DNA from: Lineus longissimus
Taxonomy: Eukaryota > Nemertea > Pilidiophora > Heteronemertea > Lineidae
Direction: 5' to 3'
Assembly (NCBI RefSeq): GCF_910592395.1
Contig: NC_088326.1
Span: 5,463,001-5,527,000, forward strand
DNA length: 64,000 nt
The notes beneath the pieces were generated by a model. It made no database searches, was not told the origin of the DNA, and saw only the letters and a program-made list of their open reading frames with translations. Shown piece after piece: positions 11,591 to 22,927 of the stretch. Position numbers and translations under genes: made by a program. The stretch's first letter is position 1. Each line of letters begins with the position of its first letter.

Positions 11591-13522
11591 CATAGTGCCA
11601 ACCGTGTTTATGCCTGTTTCGCCTCCAAAAACCTCTTTCGCCTAACCTCCTCCCCCATTCGTGATTCGCCTTCTTCTTGTTTCCCCTTTCCCTGTTTTGC
11701 CTATTTCAACGGCGTTTGAAAGGGCCAGGTGTATTTGACCTATAGACACTTTACTTCTAAAGTTCTATTTGTAATACTGGGCGGCTTGCGGTAAAGCAGT
11801 TTGAACTGTGTTCAACTAGCTGGTGGCTAGCCAACTGGCCCCACCGAAAAGAGTAACCAACGGGCTCGAAATTTCGACTTTTCGTTCTGGAGGCCGACGC
11901 CTCATCAGATCATGCAGTGAAGTGTCTACATGCTTCGTCATGTTGCGTCGACACTCTCTCGTTTATCAAAATATGAAAGCGCATCCTTTGTTCATCAGGT
12001 CCACCAGAACTCACTCAGGAATGTACTTCTCAAGCAAATTCGTTCAGCGAGAGAACGCAATCCGTCATGGATAGTCAATCCCCGGAAGTTAATAGCCGTC
12101 TATTTGCGTCTTTAGACGTATCTGCTTTGTCTGTACTTTGATGGATATCGCGCAAAGTCTCGCGAGAATTGGAATCTGATTTACAAAATGCTGAATTAGA
12201 CTTTGGATAATATGTTTTTGTTTAAGGCAGCGGATTGAAAATGACAGGCGATTTCCCCTATCTGGATATGGGCTTTCTTTTCAAAGGTCATGTTACAGTG
12301 AGCTGTTGTGCAAGGCATTAGGAAGGTTGCGCAAGCCTTAGGGATCGCTCATGACGACGAAGTATTAAAAGTAAGCAGACGTTGTTTATCGACATTAAAA
12401 AACGATTTTCTGCAATAAGCTATAAAACAACGATAATTTACGATTGATGCATACATGAATCAGTACAGGACTTAAATGTACCTCGTACAAACCTTCGTAC
12501 TTCGTCCTTCGTAGGGGTTGCTAAACCTGCCTATAGAGGGAATTGCCACTGAACGCGAAGCAATCAAAGGCTCGCAGTGATGTCATTTCCTGGCTGCTTT
12601 ATTCTACATCAGAGGGAGTCAATCGGATATCCTTCAGTATGCCTGTATTAATCCATTCTGCATCAACCTACAAAGTGACAAATGTTACCATTCATATAGT
12701 TAACGGTTTTAATCTTTTACATAATGTCAATAAATTAAAAGGTTAATTTTTTTCTTCTTTTCGGTAACATTGTGTAAAGACTGAATGTCGGCTACGTTAC
12801 CCGGATGAATTGAATTGATAGGTACTGACAGTGACTAATCTAGCTATCAAGTTGAAGGCAGTCATCATTGATCAGTCCACATGAATTGATCTGTGTACGA
12901 CAGACTTGTCCGGGCCGATTCCTTCCCTTATAAACTTAAATATTTGAACTTGAATTTTAATTTCAGTTCTGTCAATACGCACTGAATATAAATTTCAACA
13001 ATACCGTTGTGTAGACTGCGCAAATATGTAAATACTGTAGATACTGGAAGTTTCAGCGAAATTGCGTGCATAATAACAGTACCACGGAGTTTTAATTTTT
13101 CTACTTGTGCCACAAGAAGCAAGTTTGTATAGGGCTGAGATCACTATTAACTGTTCAGTGGTATCGTGGGACCAATACTGTCTTCTCCCACTTAAGCGAG
13201 CGCGGCTGAATCGTAAAATGACCAAGTCCAAATGAATAGGCCGATTTTACTAGAAAGAACAGCCACAACTGATAATTGACTCCCTTTTCCTGGGCAATGC
13301 CAATGCCCTCCACGTAAGTGGATAAATGACATAAACATTGACATGGGGTAGTCCTCTACTGAGTCAATGAATAGAATACAACTAGCGTCCTCATTTTATG
13401 CCTATAGTGTTGGTTGACCAGAAATTTCTAATCTGGGGTCTATGAATAAGTCAGCTTCATGGGTCTGCAGAATGTCCCAATAAAGAAGTCTTGCTGATAA
13501 GTAAATCTGTGATCTTCTTTAA
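11591..13522. other. Region without a recognisable gene
   Basis: About 1.9 kb with no recognisable gene. A short motif near 12500-12520 (TACTTCGTCCTTCGTAGG) resembles one near 42376-42393 (TACTTCGTCCTTCATAGG), possibly a weak dispersed repeat. Confidence 0.5.
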
Positions 13523-13556
13523 TTTATTCGTTATCAATTTACCAATCAATTTTATT
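13523..13556 (-). terminator. Two AATAAA polyadenylation signals after the transposase relic
   Basis: On the minus strand AATAAA occurs at 13551-13556 and again at 13523-13528, about 15-50 bases after the acidic-tail stop at 13570-13572. The position suits 3' end formation for the relic gene. The hexamer is common by chance in AT-rich DNA. Confidence 0.4.
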
Positions 13557-14087
13557 ATCCAAACGGGGTTTACACGTCATCATCAATAACATCATCATCC
13601 TCTTCTCCTTCCGAACACTCAATCCCCTCAACATACTGCTCAAGCTCATCATTTACCATCTCTACCCCCTCCCCGATTTCGTCATCGTCCCGTCCTCAGG
13701 AACTAGGCCATTGGCTCTCCAACCGTTCATAATCGTCTGTTGTGTGACCCTTTCCGAGCCGAGGCTAATCATCCTGACCACTTCCCGCCTGGTGATCCGC
13801 TCACAATGTCCTTGATCATCGGTGTGGCCGATTTTCCACACTTTCCAAATGGTCCTCAGGTGACACGTGACGCTCCTGTTTACGGTCAAGTCCAAGGGCT
13901 GCAGCAGCGAAGTACATCATCCTGGGATAAAAGTGTATGTCCCATTCTCTGCGGTGATTGCATCACGAAACTGTTGATTTCGATGCGCCGGATACCTGTC
14001 TAAAAGTAACAGGGACGTGGCTCCTGCTACAAATGGCACAGTCAGGGCCTGCAATCACTCGATTAGCGATTGGTATCGGGCCCAACC

Positions 14088-14340
14088 CTGTGGACTACCA
14101 GTTACCAGGAAAAGCTAACAACAAGTATGAACACTTACATTACTTTTCTGAAAGTCAGACACGCACAATGTTTTGGTTGCATCCATGACATACCTACAAC
14201 AATTTTAGTCATAGAAGTTCTGATTTTCCTAAAAAATACTACCATTAACTAGAATGTCTGACCGTCAATGACAACACTGATGACGTCAGGTACATGTGCT
14301 GTACTACAACCACGGACTTGTATTCTATGCCAATACTCAC
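14088..14340 (-). other. Intron 3 of the transposase relic
   Basis: The donor GTGAGT (14335-14340) follows the frame DAPDNVR. The acceptor CCACAG precedes an exon that reads GWARYQSLIE in the frame leading to LLLLDRYPAH. Both junctions are phase 0, and the joined order matches the Trp-containing stretch usual between catalytic Asp 1 and Asp 2 in this family. This is the least certain of the three introns. Confidence 0.55.
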
Positions 14341-14709
14341 TCGCACATTGTCTGGAGCATCCGCCTGAAGCTGCCGAATGACGTCACCAGCTGGTGCCAA
14401 GCCTCTGAAGTTGACCTCGGCTCGTCTTTTTCGTCCATCTGTCGTAACTACTAGAGTCACCGTGCATCCAAGTTTCGGGTTGCCTTGGAATGATCTAATG
14501 TCAACATTCTGAGACCCAGTCGCTTCCATTGTTGATCTTGGCACCATATCAAACAACACGAATGTCTCATTCATGTTCATGATGACATCTAAATCAGCGT
14601 CTCTGATGAGGTCGGCAAACTCTCCGCGGTAGTAGTCGGCAACCAAAGCCTGGGCGTTGTCAGGTAACCCCCTTGATCTTTGGTCTTCCTTCGATAGCTG
14701 ATTTGTTTC

Positions 14710-14801
14710 CTGAAATGGAATTTTCATATTATCAAAATTTACCGAATACAATCCATTCCGTACGTTAAGGCCGATCCATGCAACAGAGGAATAAAGCTCA
14801 C
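14710..14801 (-). other. Intron 2 of the transposase relic
   Basis: A 92-nt intron with donor GTGAGC and acceptor CCATTTCAG. Joining gives FMER followed by KQISYRRKTK, which matches the usual transition out of the CENP-B-type domain. Confidence 0.8.
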
Positions 14802-15024
14802 CTTTCCATAAAGTTGCTAAGCCAATGTGCAGATGCATGGAAAAGGTATCGCAGGGGTCTTTGTTCTCGTCTTACGGCCTTCGTTTCGTTCGGAAGCTCT
14901 GCCCACCATTGCAGAAATTCTCTTCCAGCTTGCCCTTTAATATCCTCCCCGGAAACAGGGAAACCAAGTATTTGGCGCTCAAGGAACCAGGTGTTCAAAT
15001 TGTTTTCAATTTCTGGCCAGTATG

Positions 15025-15299
15025 CTGAAATAAGCTAACACGTTTAACATCTTAGGAAATATTGATTGGCGATGACCACAGGTATGAACGAAATGTTAGT
15101 CCCAGGAATAAAGGTCCCAGAAACAATAATACTGATATTGTTAAAGCCATGGTCAGGGTCATTCGCTTTGATGTATCATGCGACTTATTCTTCCGTCCAT
15201 GACACAGAAGCGGACTTATTCCAGTCGGTATAGGCCAACAAAGAAGGAAATTCATTTAGCGAGGAATAGAATGCTTGAAGAAACACTACCTTGTGCATC
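15025..15299 (-). other. Intron 1 of the transposase relic
   Basis: A 275-nt intron with donor GTAGTG and acceptor TTATTTCAG. Joining keeps the frame open from HGTDAQ into AYWPEIENNLNTW, the normal start of the CENP-B-type domain. Confidence 0.75.
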
Positions 15300-15704
15300 A
15301 GTGCCGTGTTGCCGTTGTCTCCTCCGTCTTCTATGGTCTTGAGTTGATCTATCTCTGAGGGAAAACAAGTCATCCTGTATGCTTATCCAACGTCTAAATG
15401 TCTGCGGTTGAATAATGCGGTGGTGTCTGGCAAAGGATGTCGCAGTTTCAGCATGACGTAAACCTATAGCATGCTCCAATTTGTATGTCTCGATAAGGTC
15501 AATCTTCTGATTGAGACTGTAGCTTACGTGCTTACGTGCACCCGGTACAGCTTGGTTAGCATCATCTACATCACCATCATCATCATCATCAGTAGTGGTA
15601 CCAGGGTCAGGGCTGTCAACATCATCTCCATGCTCCATTCCATACGTTAAGATCATCAGGGTGCCTGCTAGGCCTACCCACAAAATCCATCGGATTGCGT
15701 GCAT

Positions 15705-17528
15705 CTTACCAGAAGAACGTGGTCAAAGCAATATGGCAGACAACAATTATGACATTTGACACGAAAGATTTATTGGATTTCCCCCACAAGAAAACGATTC
15801 GATAATCGATTAGATAAAATAAATTCATTTGAAAGACTCTGGATTGGTCAACCATTTACATGGGTTTGTAATAGATTTACGTAACTTCAATAATCATCAC
15901 CCTGACTGCAGGGATTACTTGCCCTGGCCGCCACCAGGCGTTATTGAATTGACAACATTCACAAGACTGTCTTCCTATATCCATTGATCACAATAATTGG
16001 CTGTCATATTTAATGTTTGCAGCCCACCGGTAAAAAACTACAGACTACCATGTTTCTGGACTTCGTCATTTTCGAGCCATTTTCCTGGCGCTCGGTTAAG
16101 TGGGAGATGACAGTATATATGATAAAATGCTTAACAAGCCCGTCATGCCTAAATACTGCCTGGAATGTTAGTTGTTTGGTTTACAAACCTCATCATAGGC
16201 TTTTTTTATTTTGAATAACATCAACTATACTTCAGATCGATTTTGAAATAGGAACTCCTTTTCTAGATTTTACGGGTCGGAAAGATATTCTCTCACAGGC
16301 AGTTAACACGGCCGCGCATCGTGTCATATTCTGACATGTCTCACAAAAACTCTACCAGTTTAGAATCATTGGAACGTTTTAAAATGCACTTATGACATTG
16401 ACAAGATATAGGACTACACATCTGCAAAGTTTGATGAAATTCCCCGCACTTTTTAAATCATGAAAATGTATGTATACAAAATGTACACGGACCCTACAGC
16501 AGATTTAATTGCGTACTAACCGGCCCTCCAATACCTTACATATGCAGTAGCCACTGTGCGAGGTTTAGTTTTCTTCTGAAGATTACAAAAAAGGGTAACA
16601 CATTGGAGCAGTGCTTTAGGAGATATCAATAACTTTATCCGGTGTTGGGCTTTTGTCATAATTTACATGGGATGTCTTGTTAAGACGGCACCGCAGATGC
16701 TTTTACAAGGTATCCCTTCTAAATCACATTGGGGGACTTGACGCAGACGTAAAACAGTGTGGCGGGACTTTTACCGTGTTGACATACCTGTACACTTATA
16801 TACTGCAGACACTGTACTGATGAGTGGCCGCACATGTCCAGCGGGCAGCGAAGATTCTTAATTCTGCATGGTCAGGTGGCAAACGGATAAGGCACTGGAG
16901 AACCAGTAATCAATTCCAATAGGAGGCAGATCTGTCCGAACCACCGTGATAATGATCTGACCAGAAATTAAAACACAGGCTTAAACGGACTCAATGATTT
17001 GCGAATGGTTGAACATGTTGAAGATAGATTATCCCTGTAGCACTTCAATCTTTTGATCAATCAATAGCGTACTCTGTTTATGAAAACATACTAACCACAG
17101 ATTTTGGCTGGTCAACTGACATCAAGGCCCTTTCAAATAGGAACTGTCGCATTTTGAGTGTCCAGTATTTCGCCTCGACCATCCAACGATAACAATCTAA
17201 ACTAGGCTTTCCCTAAGGCGGCCACTTATCACAAGGCCTACCGCATATATATAGATAAAGTTACTTGCCTTTGGCAATGGCAGAGAAAAACAGGTTCATA
17301 AAGGACCAGAAACAAACGTGAACGTGTAAGCATATAGGAACAGGCCCCCTGTAATCTTATATCCCTCAACCCAATGTCACGCAAAGATCACATGACATTG
17401 CGATCATTTGACCAACATACTATAAATAGCAGCCATATCCGGGTTCATGCATTGAACAATATGATATGGGAAGATGACGATCAATAGTCTTATAGATTAT
17501 GCTATCACTGGGGGGGTCGGTGGCTTTC
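15705..17528. other. Region without a recognisable gene
   Basis: About 1.8 kb. Only short open frames (for example 16017-16214). No transposon end matching the neighbouring relic and no repeat were found. Confidence 0.55.
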
Positions 17529-18367
17529 TTCCTAAGGACTTACTGGACTTTGCGCAGTATTTCGCCAAAAAAGTATTCTACGCAACGGTCCCCAAGTGAC
17601 TTTTCTATTCATAATACACAGCCTGTCCATCCTAGATCGTGGTTACATGGGGAGTAATCGTTGTAAAATTAGGCCAAACGCAAAGACAGTATACCCGGGT
17701 ACCACTATGTTTACGATGCGAACAAGCCGTGTAAGTCATTATCCAGCATTTTTTTCATTGAACATTTGCGGGTACAGCGTCACAGGGAGCAGCATTGAAC
17801 GGTAAACAGTTCACACCATATTCAGACAACGGCTTGTAACCGCCATACAGGAAACGATTCGTATCAAAAACCGACGATCACAACTATTCGCTTGCTGAGA
17901 GTATACATTACGCGCATACATTACATTCAGACAGTGAGCTTCCAAGCTTTGAGAAATAACAGATCATGTGCAAATTTGGCATGTAATTTTGTTAATTTAC
18001 GTGAGTACATTTTCAACCCCGAAAAGTGTGATGAAGTTATGCTTTTATTTAGTAAAAATCGGTAGGCATGTCCAACAAGACATGTGTTTCAGCTGCCTGG
18101 GTGGGTGTGGGTCATCACTCAAAAGTCGTTCTCTGCAATGCATGCAAGCACTGCGTGTGTGTTTGATTTGTGTATACAATGTACGTTACCCTCTCTACTT
18201 CAAATGAATGAACCTCATAAGGGTTTGATTAATTAATTGTTTGTCGTACCTTCTTCGATCGAGGTCCGAACAAATTTTCAGGCTAGAGTACCGGGGTAAA
18301 ACATAATGGTCGCTCCCCCATTTCGCTCGTTTCGTTTCGTTGCGCAAAGTCCAGTAAGCCCTTCCTA
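17529..18367. repeat. Inverted pair of a short motif, about 800 bp apart
   Basis: CTTACTGGACTTTGCGCA occurs on the plus strand at about 17539-17556. Its reverse complement (TGCGCAAAGTCCAGTAAG) lies near 18341-18358. Matching weakens quickly outside. It may mark the ends of an 0.8-kb element or be two copies of a dispersed repeat in opposite orientation. The interior has no recognisable gene. Confidence 0.4.
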
Positions 18368-19260
18368 AGACCCTCCGGATTTTCTTTTATTGGACTTGTT
18401 CACCTTTCGTCATCAGATCGCGATCACTTCCAAAGGTATGAGAACTGACTTCGACATCATGGTCACATCACCTTCTGTGCAAACCGCCAGACTAAGGAGT
18501 GATAAATATCCCTTGATTTACTGCTCTTCGTCGTCCATAGAATGAGACTTAAAACCGAGATTCATTGTACCTGGTGTATATGCCAGGGCAGGTTAAATAT
18601 GCCATCAATTGAGACACATGAGTAGCTTGCGTGAACTCAACCTCTGGCCGAAGTCGGAGTCACTAGACCAATAAACCTAATTGGCGCCTAACCGCAGTGG
18701 CATGCGAAACGCTCAGCCTTGGAGGAGGATCCCTGGAGAAAATCACCTCATAGCGCTGTGCGAACGCTGAAGAAGAATGAGAAGAAGGAGCTCTTCCTCA
18801 GATTGCTCTACCCCCCCCCCCCCCCCCAAAGAAAAACCCTCACAACAACATGGAATAAATCGGGAAGCTGTGACTTGACAAGAGGAGTTTCAGGGTTGAT
18901 GTCATTTCAGGGATGGGAGAGTTCTTTTTTCCGGAAAACAGCCTTCCATGTATTAAAATGGACATTTGCTATATTTTGAAGGCGCTCTAACTACTCTAGC
19001 ATTTCAACTTCTATTGAGGCAGATTGACGGTGCCTGGTTCCACCCTTGATGTATAACCTTTTAAAGGGAGTTCTTGAATGATTTCTTCCCACCGGTATTG
19101 TTGTGTTAATTTGCCATCGTTGGTTTTCATGAAGGCAGCAGCTTCTTCTCAAGGGAAACTTAGTATGACCAGAGCATTCAGCCTACTTTTTTACATTTTT
19201 ACCTCCCGAGTAAATGTGCCTTTTTGACTCATTCTCATTTCCTGTTGAAAAGTCCGGCAT
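18368..19260. other. Region without a recognisable gene; poly-C tract
   Basis: A run of 17 C lies at 18811-18827. The 86-codon frame through it is a low-complexity artefact. Nothing else is identified. Confidence 0.55.
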
Positions 19261-19412
19261 ATCAGTTAGCTGGATTCGGCATAATGAAGTGAACAATAGA
19301 CCCGCAATAGGGTTTCATTAAGAAACTCGCGTAACTTGATGGCTTATCAATTGCTTTGATACCGACTAAAGCGCGGGAAGAGCTTCGTATTGCTCGTACG
19401 AAATTCGTTCTA
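19261..19412 (+). repeat. Dispersed repeat family B, copy 1
   Basis: Matches the reverse complement of about 39979-40137 over some 150 bp: ATCAGTTAGCT, AGACCCGCAATAGGGTTTCA, GATACCGACTAAAGCGCGGG and GTATTGCTC all recur in the same order. The class is unknown. No ends or tail are recognisable. Confidence 0.75.
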
Positions 19413-20235
19413 CATTCTTCATCAGCGTTCGCCACTTCCCAACGTGCAGAATGACCTAATTCTAAGTCAACGGCAAAAGTGGCTGGTCCTTTTCTTCTTC
19501 TGTGTTGGTATGCTGCATGGCATGATCGAACGCCGCTTCCTCCCCGGAAAACGCCCGAGGTCCTTCCGTCAAGTCATTTACCATTCGCGCGATGGGGAGT
19601 GGTTTGCATTTCACTTGCAGCAATCAACATCGGTTTGCTGAAGCGTCGTCCATAAACACTTAGCCATTTGCCTCAGGGTTAGCGGTGTCAATAGGAAGTC
19701 GCAAATCGTACAACACCGAAGCAGCGGTGGTATTGCTAAAATGTGGAATCACCGATAAACTATAGCAACCCGTCCCTCCAACCAGTCGTGGCGCCACAAG
19801 AGGACTGAATAAAACTAGATTGTTTGCAGCGCTTTTCTAACCCAATTTTACTTGCTGACACATTTCAACAGATATATCAACATTACCTTGGTGGTTTGGA
19901 TTGGAAAATACGTTTTTCAACGACGAAAATGCAGCGGCATTACGTTACTAGCCGGAATTAACATCGTGCGTTTGAGGCTCCTACAGCGAAAACGCATCGC
20001 AAAGGCCATTGGCATGCATAAAAAAGGTCGTCATGTTAATTGAGACTGTGACTGAGGAACACAGCTAATTCATTCTGATGAGCATCCCAACTACCATATC
20101 AGGTCGCAGGTGTTCTATGTTTTATTTTCTGTCAGTGAATGATGATGTTTCATTAATTGTATAAAAAATTTACGTAATTTCCTAAAATCATAAAATCTGA
20201 TAGAATTAGTGTATGATCGCCTCATTACGTTGTGG
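19413..20235. other. Region without a recognisable gene
   Basis: Short open frames only. I see nothing supportable. Confidence 0.5.
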
Positions 20236-20480
20236 TTTAAGGAATTGATACCGAGCTGGCGGTATTGGAGGTATTGGTTGTCTCACCAAAACCGCGAGGG
20301 TGGAGCGCAAATGTATCGATCAGTACCGAGGCGAAGCTCCACTCAATTTCTATTCCAAAACATCTCATATACCGAATAAAGTGGTTTTAAATGTTTTTTT
20401 GACTGCTTTAATATTTTGCACAACCCAAGCGGTTGTGGTTGCCTCACCATAACAGCTGAATTCAAAACGAGGCGTTGTTG
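20236..20480 (+). repeat. Dispersed repeat family C, copy 1
   Basis: The first about 100 bp (GGAATTGATACCGAGCTGG, GGTATTGGTTG, CTCACCAAAACCGCGAGGG, ACCGAGGCGAAG) matches 46722-46815 in the same orientation. GGTATTGG is locally duplicated in this copy. A second partial echo (GTGGTTGCCTCACCATAACA, then AACGAGGCG) lies at about 20435-20475. The class is unknown. Confidence 0.65.
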
Positions 20481-21446
20481 GCGTATGGTGCATTTACACT
20501 GTGAACTGCATTTCATTATCAATCTAGATGTTTGAGAATTATTGATATTTCTATGTCGGCATTTTTTTGATTTGTAAGGAGCACGCGCTGTGTGTGCGTC
20601 TCATTACAGGAAACGTACTAAAATGCGAACGATGGTGTCGCCTTGGTCCTTCTGTTGATGTTGGCATTTGTGTGGGAGGACGTCGTCAACTAATTTTTGC
20701 ATGAAATACTTTTGTGTGTTGTTGGTCTAATAAACAAATGCAACCTTTTCTTAAAAGATGCTGCCCTACGGTTACAGTTTTTCGATCTGAGTTCCCGGTG
20801 TAAAAGAAATGCAAGTCCCCCGGAATCTAAGTCCGGTCATTTTGTTAAAGTGAATAGAGTGGCCGAGTTCCTTTGTTGAAGATTATGTAGCTAACACTAA
20901 CCAAACCATTACCACATTCGTTGACAATACACATCTATTGTATGGGGTCCTGCATTCCTAGGATGTCCATTCCTTTTACACCGGTAAGTGTCTTCAGTCA
21001 ATCCTCCAGTCATTCTCGGTTGTTGCTTATCACGTAAAGTAAGAAAACTCTTTTAAAATAGAGTAACCAAGGCGCATGTATTTCAACACCTCTGCAAATT
21101 CCCCGAAGCAAAATGTCAAGCAACGAGCAAAGAAATGCTACACAGATCCACGTCACATAACAATGAATGTCTATGTTTATAATACTCTAGACTCACCAAT
21201 CTAGGACCGATTATGCAAGCCAACAATTCAAGCTCCCTTAGATATTATGCGCATTGTCCTTGGATGCCATTCAACAATGATCAATTGGGATGGGCAATGG
21301 GTGGGCGACACCAATTTGTCCAATGCTTTTGCGACACATCAATTTCATAGTAAAGGTTCAGAATGGCGGGCCCATGAGCATTTTTCTTTGATAACAATGG
21401 GATTTCTTTTATTAAAAATTCGTTGCCAAAAAGCTAATAGACAGAG
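20481..21446. other. Region without a recognisable gene
   Basis: Short open frames only. I see nothing supportable. Confidence 0.5.
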
Positions 21447-21645
21447 AAATGTCCTAGGATAGAATGCCTGGAAAACAATGGATTCTATTATGCGCTTCAA
21501 TCTCTGAGCTATTGACGATCAGGGTCTCTATAGAACCATATTGCAGAATACAATAGGGCCGGACACTTTTTCCAGGGGGGGGCATTTGTTACTGTTACAC
21601 CGGCTCATAAGCCGAATGTCGTTGGTTCAACTATAAATCAATGTG
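21447..21645 (+). repeat. Dispersed repeat family D, copy 1
   Basis: Shares an ordered set of blocks with 24640-24815: GTCCTA, GATTCTATTATG, AACCATATT, GGACA near CTTTTTCC, CACCGGC and GTTGGTTC-like (in the other copy GAACCAAC). Overall similarity is moderate. The class is unknown. Confidence 0.55.
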
Positions 21646-21718
21646 TTCAATGTATGTTATGAAGTAAAAATATAGACGCATGCCCACTTTCTATACCCAA
21701 AGGGATAGTAATCATGTA

Positions 21719-21805
21719 ATGGCTATAACGAGGGGATTGACAAATGTTCCTTGTATTCTTTAAAGTATAAGAGGAACATTTGTCGTTGCCCCTCGTTATA
21801 GTCAT
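21719..21805. mobile_element. Short hairpin MITE flanked by TA
   Basis: The arms ATGGCTATAACGAGGGG and CCCCTCGTTATAGTCAT pair, as do GACAAATGTTCCT and AGGAACATTTGTC inside them, leaving only about 20 bases of loop. TA lies directly outside both ends (21717-21718 and 21806-21807), as for Tc1/mariner-type MITEs. The transcript would form a nearly perfect hairpin. Confidence 0.75.
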
Positions 21806-22455
21806 TACCATACTTTCAATGCTACACCATTAGCATGATTACATAGTCTCTCGGGATGTCCCATCTGCGCGGCTATGCATTGTGATGCATTATCTGGTAT
21901 TTTTACAACAGTCTATTTTACTAATTATTGTCTATCGGCCTTCTGTAACTGTTTATGCGTGTGCGTGCTAAATAGAACTTTTTCCACTGTGTTCATTTCA
22001 TTATTACATCTCCAGCAACCAATTACGTATTTACAAATTCACTAGACCTTTAATGACGACCGTTTCAGCGCTTTCGCGACCCTTGGCATTTGCCTCGCAA
22101 AACGAATAAATTGCTCGGTTGAAGAAATTTATCATTGTCCAGGCTCGGGTCCATGTCGCCTGTCGTAGGCGGACAGATTGGCAGTCACATCGATTTTCTG
22201 ACAGATTTGCATAAACCTAGATCAGCATCCTTGGCTGCGCGTCCAGGGCAAGGATAAACTACTTACTAGTGGGCAAATGGCTTCCGTGATATGTTGCTTG
22301 GTCCAAAAGCTTTAAGGATAGACCTGTATGTCAGAGGGCGTGGACAAGGTACTTGACCGTAGGTTAGAATAATTGCGCTGTTTATGAGAATGTCCAGAGC
22401 AGTATGCCTTATATAACTATGCTGCTCTCGGTGTGATGAGGATAAAGTGGTAATA
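21806..22455. other. Region without a recognisable gene
   Basis: Between two MITEs. I see nothing supportable. Confidence 0.5.
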
Positions 22456-22927
22456 GCGAGTTTCCGCATCGCTTACGATTACGATTACGATTACGATTTG
22501 TGTTTGACGTCATCGATTTTTGGTGCTACGCGATCCCCAGCGAAATCGTCGATGGTACTTTCGTCTCGTTCTTACGAGGATTCCGGCTGATCTTCGTAAG
22601 TCGAAAAACGATTACATGGATAAGCGAAAAGCCTATTTTCCACGCTACATATCAAATTCAAGGTGAAATATTCATTGAAGAATACTTTAGAACATATCTG
22701 TCAAACATAGGAACTGCATTTAATGTGATCAACGGCGATTTTGATCATGTTTTAGCGCCGAGAAAAGTGCACCCAGAGCATGAGAGCAGAGTATAGGGTC
22801 TATACTACAGTACACCAAGTCGTTGGTGTGAATGCGGAAACAAAATTTATGCCGGTTTTGAGAGTATTACGATTACGACTTTGAAATCGTAATCGTAATC
22901 GTAATCGTAAGCGATGCGGAAACTCCC
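22456..22927. mobile_element. 472-bp MITE with TTACGA-repeat inverted ends
   Basis: The 42-bp arms 22458-22499 and 22884-22925 are perfect reverse complements: GAGTTTCCGCATCGC followed by four TTACGA units. The inverted repeat continues two bases outward with one mismatch. TA lies outside both ends (22454-22455 and 22928-22929), which suggests a TA target duplication. A 98-codon frame (22500-22796) fills most of the interior but has no recognised motif and no transposase signature. A CTCCCTAATG end motif recurs at 47670-47683. Confidence 0.85.

Larger units (their letters stand above)
13570..15704 (-). pseudogene. Broken pogo/Tigger/jerky-like DDE transposase with three introns
   Basis: This family binds its transposon ends and cuts DNA with a DDD/DDE catalytic triad in the nucleus. 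Exon 1 (15300-15704) holds an acidic Asp run and a psq-like helix-turn-helix (residues about 58-115, SLNQKIDLIETYK to TFRRW). Exon 2 (14802-15024) is a CENP-B-type domain (YWPEIENNLNTWFLERQ to WLSNFMER). Exon 3 (14341-14709) begins RKQISYRRKT and carries the first catalytic motif as NMNET, where NMDET is expected. Exon 4 (13570-14087) holds LLLLDRYPAH and CTSLLQPLD. An acidic tail ends at 13570. Breaks: frameshift near the C-run at 14668-14672; stops at 14055-14057 (usual Trp) and 13917-13919; frameshift near 13690-13720. The first 22 codons are hydrophobic, so Met23 (15636-15638) is the likelier start. I found no terminal inverted repeats. Confidence 0.9.

Noticed and set aside
13917-14057. 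TGA codons as selenocysteine or readthrough sites
   Set aside because: This transposase family does not use selenocysteine. One TGA sits at a Trp position, and frameshifts are also present, so decay is the simpler explanation.
13570-15704. Complete transposon with terminal inverted repeats around the transposase
   Set aside because: I searched both flanks by eye for inverted ends and TA duplications and found none. The ends may be lost or never present.
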